DNA of 58,654 nt, from positions 1 through 58,654 of IMG/VR virus record IMGVR_UViG_3300047359_001773. One strand, 5' to 3'. Both the position numbers and the translations under genes were made by a program. Position 1 is the stretch's first letter. Each line of letters begins with the position of its first letter. The stretch is from a virus. The notes under the pieces are model-generated. The model made no database searches, had not been told where the DNA came from, and saw only the letters and a program-made list of their open reading frames with translations. This document shows positions 9,286 through 16,312 of the stretch, in pieces.

Positions 9286-9647
9286 TCCCACTTTTTCTTT
9301 TTGAAGACATAAACCTTGCCATCTTTTACGTAGATCCATCCAAGTTTGTGAGTATAAATATAATCTTTATATTGAGGGGTGTTGTATATCCAACCTAATT
9401 TTTCAGAATAAATCCAACACATAGAAGTTTTTTCTTTATAAGTTCCATATGCTCTGCCTATATTTCTATAATTAAACCATATTGGTTTCGGTTTTTGCTT
9501 GCATCTCATACTCCATTCGCCGATATCTAATGGCTGAGTAGACTTAGCTTGATTTTTGCACCAATCACAATTATCTAAATAATCTTCTCTTTGCAATCTA
9601 GCGCATAAAATACTGGGTATAATGAATATAAGCAATAAAAACCGCAC
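9261..9647 (-). CDS. Secreted protein with LGWIY repeats
   Basis: 128 residues from a GTG start, with a signal peptide (MRFLLLIFIIPSILCA). The mature part has a Cys-rich start (CDWCKNQ, MRCKQK) and a C-terminal half built on repeats: WIYSEKLGWIYN, YIYTHKLGWIYV, and a final KKKWDYF. Repeats of the GWIY type are common in secreted proteins of marine Verrucomicrobia. It sits antisense between the DUF1549 and DUF1501 genes, its 3' end overlapping the DUF1549 gene tail to tail by 25 nt. Function unknown; extracellular or periplasmic. Confidence 0.65.
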   Translation of the reverse strand: MRFLLLIFIIPSILCARLQREDYLDNCDWCKNQAKSTQPLDIGEWSMRCKQKPKPIWFNYRNIGRAYGTYKEKTSMCWIYSEKLGWIYNTPQYKDYIYTHKLGWIYVKDGKVYVFKKKKWDYFTNINS

Positions 9648-9688
9648 AATATATCATACACTTTCTGTTGACTTTTCTCAAAATTGTG

Positions 9689-9694
9689 TAATAA
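9689..9694 (+). promoter_or_regulatory. -10 box TAATAA in a GTGTAATA context
   Basis: GTGTAATAA lies 6 nt before the DUF1501 ATG. A TTGACT sits at 9668-9673 but with only a 15-nt spacer. The GTGTAATA context also precedes the genes starting at 21845 (-) and 32568 (+), and may mark a phage-specific promoter class. Confidence 0.4.
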
Positions 9695-9700
9695 TCTATT

Positions 9701-10993
9701 ATGAACTTTAATACAATAGACGAATTAGGAAGAAGAGAATTTATAGCTCATGCTGCAAAAGCATGTTTTGGGGTGGGTCTTATGCCAATGGCAGGAGCGT
9801 ATATACATAATAGTGTTAGCGCGTTAAATCCAGGAGCAAGAGTTCCTACTGCAAGGCACGTAATCTATTTAAATATGGGAGGAGCCATGTCTCACCTTGA
9901 TACATTTGGGCCGAAGCCAGACGCACCAGATATTCAAGGTCCTACCAAATCTATTCCAACAAGCGCGGATGGAGTAATTCTTTCAGAAAACCTACCAAAG
10001 ACCGCCGAGCTTATGCATCATGCAGCAATAATTAAAACAATGAACACAAGCCAAGGAGCTCATGAGCAAGCCAGTTATTTAATGCATACAAGCTATCTTA
10101 AAAGAGGCACAATTGTTCATCCTACATTTGGTAGCTGGGTGTCCAAACTTTCTGGTTCAATCAACAGAACAATACCAAGTAATGTTAAAATAGGAGGCGG
10201 CGGAGGCGGAGCTGGCTTTTTAGAATCTAAATACGGAGCATTACCAATTAATAATCCAAGCTCAGGACTAGCCAATAGCAAAATGGCTTCATACTTAGAT
10301 CATGAGCATTTTCAAAGTAGGATATCTATCGCAGAAGCTTTAAATGAAAATTTTTCCACCCAATTTCCGCAGAAAAAAGTAAGAGCTTATTCTGACTTAT
10401 ATAAAGACGCAATTAAATTAATGAATAGTAATGACTTAAACGCTTTTGACATCACAAAAGAGCCTGAGTCAACAAGTGATCTTTATGGTCAAACTAATTT
10501 TGCAAAAGGATGCTTATTAGCAAGAAGGTTAGTAGAGCACGGGGTAAGATATGTTGAAGTAACAAGAGGAGGATGGGATACACATGATAATAACTTTGAT
10601 AGAGTAGCGGCAAATTGCGCAGATATCGATCAAGCATTAAGTGGCCTGTTAATCGATTTAAATCGAAGAGGTATGCTTTCTGAGACTTTGGTAGTTTTAA
10701 CTTCTGAATTTGGAAGAACTCCAAATATTAACGGAAGAGACGGAAGAGATCACTGGCCTTATTGCTTTACAGCTTTTTTAGCAGGAGGAGGAGTTAAAGG
10801 TGGAATGACTTATGGAGAAACCGACAAAACGGGGCGAACTCCTACAGAAGGCAAGCCTGTTAAACCAGAAGACTTAAACGCTACAATTGCACACACTTTA
10901 GGCTTACCATTAAATGACTACCAATATTCTCCTTCTGGAAGACCTTTTACAATAGCTCATAAAGGCGAGCCTTTACTTGATATCTTGTCATAA
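9701..10993 (+). CDS. DUF1501 family Tat-exported protein
   Basis: 430 residues. LGRREFIAHAAKACFGVG is a twin-arginine type signal, as in other DUF1501 proteins (MxRRxFL). Family hallmarks are YLNMGGAMSHLDTFGPKP, SEFGRTPNINGRDGRDHW and FLAGGGVKGGMTYGETD. DUF1501 belongs to the alkaline phosphatase/sulfatase superfamily and in PVC bacteria is nearly always next to a DUF1549/DUF1553 gene, as here. Length is close to cellular members (about 430-490). The substrate is unknown. Taken with the upstream gene it looks like an intact two-gene PVC export module carried by the phage. Confidence 0.9.
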   Translation: MNFNTIDELGRREFIAHAAKACFGVGLMPMAGAYIHNSVSALNPGARVPTARHVIYLNMGGAMSHLDTFGPKPDAPDIQGPTKSIPTSADGVILSENLPKTAELMHHAAIIKTMNTSQGAHEQASYLMHTSYLKRGTIVHPTFGSWVSKLSGSINRTIPSNVKIGGGGGGAGFLESKYGALPINNPSSGLANSKMASYLDHEHFQSRISIAEALNENFSTQFPQKKVRAYSDLYKDAIKLMNSNDLNAFDITKEPESTSDLYGQTNFAKGCLLARRLVEHGVRYVEVTRGGWDTHDNNFDRVAANCADIDQALSGLLIDLNRRGMLSETLVVLTSEFGRTPNINGRDGRDHWPYCFTAFLAGGGVKGGMTYGETDKTGRTPTEGKPVKPEDLNATIAHTLGLPLNDYQYSPSGRPFTIAHKGEPLLDILS

Positions 10994-10995
10994 AA

Positions 10996-11015
10996 AAGCC
11001 CCCTTACGGGGGCTT
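10996..11015. terminator. Bidirectional terminator
   Basis: Perfect hairpin AAGCCCCC/GGGGGCTT with a TTAC loop. On the minus strand it is followed by TTTTTTA, so it terminates nrdB; on the plus strand it ends the DUF1501 transcript. Confidence 0.88.
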
Positions 11016-11042
11016 GAACATTTCTTTTGGAGTTGTTCGAAA

Positions 11043-12056
11043 TTAAAAGTCGTCTTCTAAAGCCCCGCTTTGTTGATATTCTCTAACTCTTCTTTCAAAG
11101 AAATTCCCCATAGCTTGAACATCTACAACTTCACTTAGCCAAGGAAAAGGGTTTTTATCACTAGGGAAACGGTAATCTAAACCGATACCCTCTAGTCTTC
11201 TGTTTCCTATATAATGCATATATTCTACGAACATATCTGCATTTAAACCCAATATACCTGTAGGCAAAACATCGTGAGCGTAAGCTATTTCAAGCTCTAC
11301 AGCTTTTTTCATATGCTCCACAAATTCATCTTGAATTTCTTTTGTCCAGATTTCTGGATTTTGATCAATCAAAGTATTAATCAAATAAGTTCCAAACGCA
11401 ATATGAGAGCTTTCGTCTCTTAAAGTATATTTAATTTGATCGGATATTCCTTGAAGTTTATTTTGGCGACCTAAGGCTAATAACATTGCAAATCCGCTAA
11501 AAAAGAATGTTCCTTCGCAAACAATCCAATAAGTTAAAAAATTACGCAAAATTTCTTGCTTACCCTCTGTAGTGTGAGCGTTGAAATCTTGACGACTAAT
11601 ATCATTAGTAATACCCATTAAGAAGTCATCTTTTGCTTTAATACTTGGAATTGTTTCGTAAGCAGCAAAAACCTCTTCTATATCAAGATCTAAGCTATCA
11701 CAAATATACACTACCGTAAGGTTGTGAAGACTTTCCTCAAAAGCTTGACGAAGTATGTACTGACGGCATTCAGCATCAGTAATAAATCTAAAAGCCGAAA
11801 GCAGCAGGTTATTACCAACCAAAGACTCAGATCCCGCAAAGAATCCAAGGCAGCGTTTAACGAGTAATTTTTCGTCTTCTGTAATTTCATCGTTTTTCCA
11901 TTGTTTAATGTCGTTCTGCATACTAATTTCAGTAGGCATCCAATTATTCGCACAACTTTTTAAAAATAAATCCCACGCATATTTATGCTTATGAGGTAAA
12001 ATTCTATTCACCCCCGCGATATTTTTTGTTAGTAATTCTCCTGTTTTATCATTCAT
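11043..12056 (-). CDS. nrdB: Ribonucleotide reductase class Ia, beta subunit
   Basis: 337 residues of the ferritin-like R2 fold. Iron-ligand motifs are seen in order: DEKLLVKRCLGFFAGSES, EAYHN-type EESLHNLTVVYI, then EGTFFFSGFAMLLALGRQN and RDESSHIAFG. R2 holds the diiron-tyrosyl radical cofactor and works with NrdA to make dNDPs for phage replication. The C-terminus ends in DF, typical of the tail that docks into NrdA. A consensus promoter (TACAAT, 17-nt spacer, TTGACT) ends 6 nt before the ATG, so it is predicted leaderless and transcribed separately from nrdA. Confidence 0.95.
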   Translation of the reverse strand: MNDKTGELLTKNIAGVNRILPHKHKYAWDLFLKSCANNWMPTEISMQNDIKQWKNDEITEDEKLLVKRCLGFFAGSESLVGNNLLLSAFRFITDAECRQYILRQAFEESLHNLTVVYICDSLDLDIEEVFAAYETIPSIKAKDDFLMGITNDISRQDFNAHTTEGKQEILRNFLTYWIVCEGTFFFSGFAMLLALGRQNKLQGISDQIKYTLRDESSHIAFGTYLINTLIDQNPEIWTKEIQDEFVEHMKKAVELEIAYAHDVLPTGILGLNADMFVEYMHYIGNRRLEGIGLDYRFPSDKNPFPWLSEVVDVQAMGNFFERRVREYQQSGALEDDF

Positions 12057-12062
12057 AGTTTT

Positions 12063-12091
12063 ATTGTATAATAAATAACGTTCTAAGTCAA
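12063..12091 (-). promoter_or_regulatory. Leaderless promoter of nrdB
   Basis: Minus strand: TTGACT (12086-12091), 17-nt spacer, TACAAT (12063-12068), 6 nt, ATG. Confidence 0.75.
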
Positions 12092-12099
12092 GATTAAGT

Positions 12100-12369
12100 T
12101 TACTCTAATTTATCTAAAAGATGCTGATATTTTTCAATATCTATCGCAACTCTTATTGATTCATCTGCCTCTGGGTTTAGAGAGAGATACTTTTTACCTC
12201 TATCTATTATCTCTTCCAATGTTTGAACATAAGCTGTTTCAGCGTAATCTCTATTTTTTCTATAATTTATAGAATCTATATTAGAATTAATTATTCTTAG
12301 ATCTCTTCTAATTAATTTACATCTAACAATAGCTTCTTTAAAAGCTTTTAAATGTTGATGTCGATTCAC
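12100..12369 (-). CDS. Small protein between nrdA and nrdB
   Basis: 89 residues if started at the GTG that overlaps the nrdA stop (TAGTG); an ATG 51 nt upstream inside nrdA would add 17 residues. The protein is helical and charged (AIVRCKLIRRDLRIINS, AETAYVQTLEEIIDRGKKYL). No family recognised. Position suggests co-transcription with nrdA. Confidence 0.6.
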   Translation of the reverse strand: MNRHQHLKAFKEAIVRCKLIRRDLRIINSNIDSINYRKNRDYAETAYVQTLEEIIDRGKKYLSLNPEADESIRVAIDIEKYQHLLDKLE

Positions 12370-14804
12370 TATTGACAGCTTTCGCAAGTACCACCATTCT
12401 TCATCGCTTCTATACTGCAAGCGGATGGTTCTTCTTTTTTGCTTTCATCATTATGAGCTTTTTCTACTTTGGATGCAGCGCGATTACGAAGATAATAAGT
12501 TGTTTTTAATCCAGCTTCCCAGCAAGACATATAAACATCATTTAAATACTTTAAGGAAGTAGATTTATTGTATAAATTAAAGCTTACCGCTTGGTCTATC
12601 CATTTTTGGCGAGCCGCATTACATTCAATTAGTTTAAACATATCGCGATCAAACGCTGTTTTATATTTCTCTTTTAATTCAGATGGAATATCTCCATTTA
12701 GTAAAGATAGGTCCCCATCGACGCTTTTTACGAGCTTAGCGATTTTGCTATTCCATAAACCAGCATTTTTCATGTCATTAATAAAGTGTTCATTCGTAAT
12801 AAAGAAATTGCCGCTTTTGTTTTCATAAACAAACAACACAGAAAAATTAGGTTCTATACTTTGCTCTACTCCATTAATATAGCCGATGGTAGCTGTTGGT
12901 GCAATAGCCATAACATTACTGTTGCGCATGCCAAATTCAGATATATGAGCCCTTAATTCAAGCCATTCATCTTTCATGCTTTCCCCCTCACCTCTTTCAG
13001 ATTCCTTGGATTTTGTGCGGTAATTCATTAATCTATTATTAGAGTCAATAGGTAGAATATTTTTGCTCCACAGAGACCCATCAAAAGTTTCGTATCTACC
13101 TTTTTCTTTCGCCAATAGAGAACTAGCGTATATTGCATGATAAGAATAAAATTCAAATAATTTATCATTAAACTCTACAGCTTCATCACTATCAATATTA
13201 ATATTCATTCTGTGACAAATATCATGAAGAGCCATCATACCTAAACCAATAGGACGATGCCTTAAATTACTAGCCTCTGCTTCCTTAGTTGGATAAAAAT
13301 TAAGATCAACAACACTATCTAATGCCCTAATTGCAGTGTGAATAGTATTTTTTAATTTATCATAATCTAAAGTATTGTCTTCATTTAAATGATTAAGAAG
13401 GTTGACTGACCCAAGATTACATACTGCAGTCTCTCCAATATTAGTCTTTTCTCCTTTTTCGTATTTAGAAGATTTAGTGTGAAGAGTGATTTCTGTACAT
13501 AAATTACTACTATGAACAATACCTTCATGTTGATTTGTATATCTAATATTGCACGGATCTTTGAAAGTATTCCATGGGTGAGAAGTTTCAAATAAAACCT
13601 TGAGCATTTTTTTCCACAACTCTTTTGCAGGGGTTATTCTGTAATTTTTAATTAAGCCTTCTTCTGCCTGATTACATAGTTCATTGTACTTTTTATCGAA
13701 CTCCGCCCCAAACAAATCGTGCAGCCCAGATTCTTTTGGATCAAAAAAGTACCAAACATCTTCATTCTGAACTCTACGCATAAATTCATCAGGAATCCAA
13801 GAAGCAGTGTTCATATCATGACACCTCAACCTGTCATCTCCAGTGTTTCTTCTTAAGTTCAAAAAGTCTTCAAAGTCTAAATGCCAAGGCTCTAGATAAG
13901 CGCATCCAGCTCCTGGACGCTTACCTCCTTGATTCACTGCGACAAGAAGATCATTGTATATCTTAAGCCACGGCACAAGCCCGCTAGAAACACCGTTAGT
14001 CCCCTTAATATGTGAACCTGTTGACCTAAAAGGGGTTACATCAAGACCTAGGCCTCCAGCATATTTACTCTTACGAGCTTCTTGCCAAGCACCGTCAAAA
14101 ATACCATCAATACTGTCATCAAAAGTGTTTAAATAACATGAACTTAATTGAGATCTGGTCGTTCCACTATTAAAGAGAGTAGGGGTTGAAGAAGTATATA
14201 AAAATTGACTAAACATATCATAATATTTAATCGCCCAATCTTCTTTATTTTCTTCGTTTAAAGCTAAGCCCATTGCTACTCTCATCCAAAAAGACTGAGG
14301 AGCCTCCATGATCTTATCTTCTTCTCGAATGAAATATCTGTCTGTTAATATTTGTATACCCAAATATTTAAAAGAGTTATCTCTACGAATACGAATAGCT
14401 TCAGAAAGCTTCCCTAAATCATATTCCAACATTCTAGTATTAAGCTTACCACCCTTAACGAGCTTTTTTATTCCTTGAATAAAGCTCTTCCTGTATTGAA
14501 GCCTGAACGCGTCACTATCAACACCTTCTTTAAAAACTTCTTTATATACTGTATTTAGTAGTAATCTACCTGCGGCGTAACTATAGTTAGGCTCCTTTTC
14601 GATCTTTTCTCGAGCACTTAATATAAGAGCTGTATCAATTTCCTTGGTTGTGATCTTGTCGTATAATTGAAGTTGAGCATCTAGCACGATTTCACTTACT
14701 GATACATCAGCGATATCGTTACATGCGCGTTCAACATTAGCATTAATTTTCTCGACATTAAAGTCTTGAAGGCGTCCGTTTCGTTTTTTTACTTTTATAT
14801 CCAT
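12369..14804 (-). CDS. nrdA: Ribonucleotide reductase class Ia, alpha subunit
   Basis: 811 residues. An ATP-cone regulatory domain occupies about residues 1-90 (VKKRNGRLQDFNVEKINANV). The catalytic barrel shows SQLSSCYLNTFDDSIDGIF, NLCTEI and AVCNLGSVNL (active-site cysteines and the N-x-C-x-E region) and the nucleotide-binding PTATIGYINGVEQSIEPNFS. The C-terminus GGTCESCQ carries the CxxC pair that is re-reduced by thioredoxin or glutaredoxin. It reduces ribonucleotides to deoxyribonucleotides with NrdB. Its promoter leaves a very short leader of about 6 nt. Confidence 0.96.
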   Translation of the reverse strand: MDIKVKKRNGRLQDFNVEKINANVERACNDIADVSVSEIVLDAQLQLYDKITTKEIDTALILSAREKIEKEPNYSYAAGRLLLNTVYKEVFKEGVDSDAFRLQYRKSFIQGIKKLVKGGKLNTRMLEYDLGKLSEAIRIRRDNSFKYLGIQILTDRYFIREEDKIMEAPQSFWMRVAMGLALNEENKEDWAIKYYDMFSQFLYTSSTPTLFNSGTTRSQLSSCYLNTFDDSIDGIFDGAWQEARKSKYAGGLGLDVTPFRSTGSHIKGTNGVSSGLVPWLKIYNDLLVAVNQGGKRPGAGCAYLEPWHLDFEDFLNLRRNTGDDRLRCHDMNTASWIPDEFMRRVQNEDVWYFFDPKESGLHDLFGAEFDKKYNELCNQAEEGLIKNYRITPAKELWKKMLKVLFETSHPWNTFKDPCNIRYTNQHEGIVHSSNLCTEITLHTKSSKYEKGEKTNIGETAVCNLGSVNLLNHLNEDNTLDYDKLKNTIHTAIRALDSVVDLNFYPTKEAEASNLRHRPIGLGMMALHDICHRMNINIDSDEAVEFNDKLFEFYSYHAIYASSLLAKEKGRYETFDGSLWSKNILPIDSNNRLMNYRTKSKESERGEGESMKDEWLELRAHISEFGMRNSNVMAIAPTATIGYINGVEQSIEPNFSVLFVYENKSGNFFITNEHFINDMKNAGLWNSKIAKLVKSVDGDLSLLNGDIPSELKEKYKTAFDRDMFKLIECNAARQKWIDQAVSFNLYNKSTSLKYLNDVYMSCWEAGLKTTYYLRNRAASKVEKAHNDESKKEEPSACSIEAMKNGGTCESCQ

Positions 14805-14816
14805 ATTGTGTTTAAA

Positions 14817-14845
14817 ATATTAACATTTGAGGGGGTAATTGTCAA
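14817..14845 (-). promoter_or_regulatory. nrdA promoter
   Basis: Minus strand: TTGACA (14840-14845), 17-nt spacer, TAATAT (14817-14822). The -10 ends 12 nt before the ATG. Divergent from the replicase promoter 34 nt away. Confidence 0.75.
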
Positions 14846-14878
14846 TAGGAATATATAGCTGTTAACAACTTTTCTTTC

Positions 14879-14907
14879 TTGACATTGAACTATATTTACT
14901 ATAGAAT
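14879..14907 (+). promoter_or_regulatory. Leaderless promoter of the replicase operon
   Basis: TTGACA (14879-14884), 17-nt spacer, TAGAAT (14902-14907), then exactly 6 nt to the ATG at 14914. Confidence 0.75.
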
Positions 14908-14913
14908 ATTAGC

Positions 14914-15687
14914 ATGATTCCTTTATTTAAAAGTCACTTTTCTATAGGCAAAAGTATATTAACGCTTGAAGATCCAATTACACATAAAGAAGGTAAGTCG
15001 GACAGTGTTTTTACAATTGCTACAGAAAATAAATTAAAAGAAGTAGTTCTTGTAGAAGATTCATTAACTGGATTCCTACAAGCTAAAAAACAAGCAGACA
15101 ATCTTGGATTAAAATTAATTTTTGGTTTAAGAATAAACATGAAAGAAGATGCTAAAATCAACCCTAAAGAAGAAAGTCAACAATCCTCACATAAGATCAT
15201 AATCTTTGCCAAAAACGCAAATGGATGCAAATTGTTAAATAGTATATCAAGCGAAGCTAATACAGAGAACTTCAATTGTGTGGATCGCAAGACTTTAAAA
15301 AAATACTGGAAAAATAAAGACTTACTAATGGCTGTACCATTTTATGATTCATTTATATTTAATAATTTAATTAAATTTTGCAATTGCACACCAAACTTTG
15401 ATTTTTGTAAGCCAACATTGTTTATAGAGAATAATTCTCTTCCATTTGATAATTTTGTAGCTAAGAAAGTTCAAGAGTATGCAGATGGCAATAATTTAAA
15501 AACACAACATACAAAAAGTATATATTATAAAAACAAAAAAGATGTAAAAGCTCTACAAACATATAAATGCATAACTGGTAGAAGCTTCGGAAATAAAACA
15601 TTATCAAAACCAAACTTAGATCATTTCGGCAGCAATGAGTTTTGCTTCGAAAGCTGGAAGAAAAAAAATGAAAGAATCACTGCTTAG
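14914..15687 (+). CDS. DNA polymerase III alpha, separate PHP domain
   Basis: 257 residues corresponding only to the N-terminal PHP part of a C-family polymerase: LFKSHFSIGKSILTLEDP, VLVEDSLTGFLQAKKQADN and LIFGLRINM fit strands of the PHP barrel. The HxH metal-binding motif expected in the first strand is reduced to a single His (KSHFS), so it is probably not a nuclease and may only stabilise the polymerase. It overlaps the next gene by 20 nt and is followed, after an exonuclease gene, by the polymerase core. First gene of a three-gene replicase operon. Confidence 0.72.
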   Translation: MIPLFKSHFSIGKSILTLEDPITHKEGKSDSVFTIATENKLKEVVLVEDSLTGFLQAKKQADNLGLKLIFGLRINMKEDAKINPKEESQQSSHKIIIFAKNANGCKLLNSISSEANTENFNCVDRKTLKKYWKNKDLLMAVPFYDSFIFNNLIKFCNCTPNFDFCKPTLFIENNSLPFDNFVAKKVQEYADGNNLKTQHTKSIYYKNKKDVKALQTYKCITGRSFGNKTLSKPNLDHFGSNEFCFESWKKKNERITA

Positions 15688-16312
15688 ATTTCAAAAAAAT
15701 AAAAAGTATTTACTGTTTGACTACGAAACATGTAACTTAAACCTTGTATCAAACAATAAACCTTGGCAATTAGCATTTCTTGTAATAGAAAATAATAAAA
15801 TTGTAGAACAAAAAGATTATTGGCTTAAATGGGACGAATTAAACGTTTCTCCTGACGCAGCCAAAATCACTGGCTTTACAGAATCAAAGTACAAGAAAAA
15901 AGCTACATGCCCCAAAGCTGCACTAGACCACTTTGAGAAGTATTTATACGATGACTCTTATCTTAAGGTTGGTCATAACTTGCTAGGATTTGATGTTTAC
16001 ATGCATAATGTTCATCGTAAACTTATTGATGAAAATGCAGAAACTGATTTCAGCTATACTGAGCATCTAGTTGATACCTTATGTCTTGCAAAAGCTCTTA
16101 AGAAGAGAATAAGGCTAGATAAAGATGATAATTTTTTAGCATGGCAATATCGACTTAATCACTTGATTGAGAGAGGCTTAAGTTGTAATCTTAAGCAATG
16201 CTGCAAAGATTTTGATGTTGACTTTGATGAAAAAAAATTGCATGATGCTATATACGAAATTAAAGTTAACTACGAAGTATTCAAAAAAATGATATGGGAG
16301 ATAGAAGTATAA
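15668..16312 (+). CDS. DnaQ-like 3'-5' exonuclease
   Basis: 214 residues of the DEDD fold. Exo I is FDYETCN (D18, E20), Exo II is VGHNLLGFDVYMH, and Exo III is HDAIYEIKVNYEVF, beginning at H192. The Exo III aspartate of DnaQ-type enzymes is replaced by Glu (E197), a conservative change that may alter activity. Start at 15668 because the Exo I motif begins soon after; a longer frame would run into the previous gene. Lying between the PHP and polymerase genes, it is the likely proofreading subunit of the phage replicase. Confidence 0.82.
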   Translation: MKESLLRFQKNKKYLLFDYETCNLNLVSNNKPWQLAFLVIENNKIVEQKDYWLKWDELNVSPDAAKITGFTESKYKKKATCPKAALDHFEKYLYDDSYLKVGHNLLGFDVYMHNVHRKLIDENAETDFSYTEHLVDTLCLAKALKKRIRLDKDDNFLAWQYRLNHLIERGLSCNLKQCCKDFDVDFDEKKLHDAIYEIKVNYEVFKKMIWEIEV

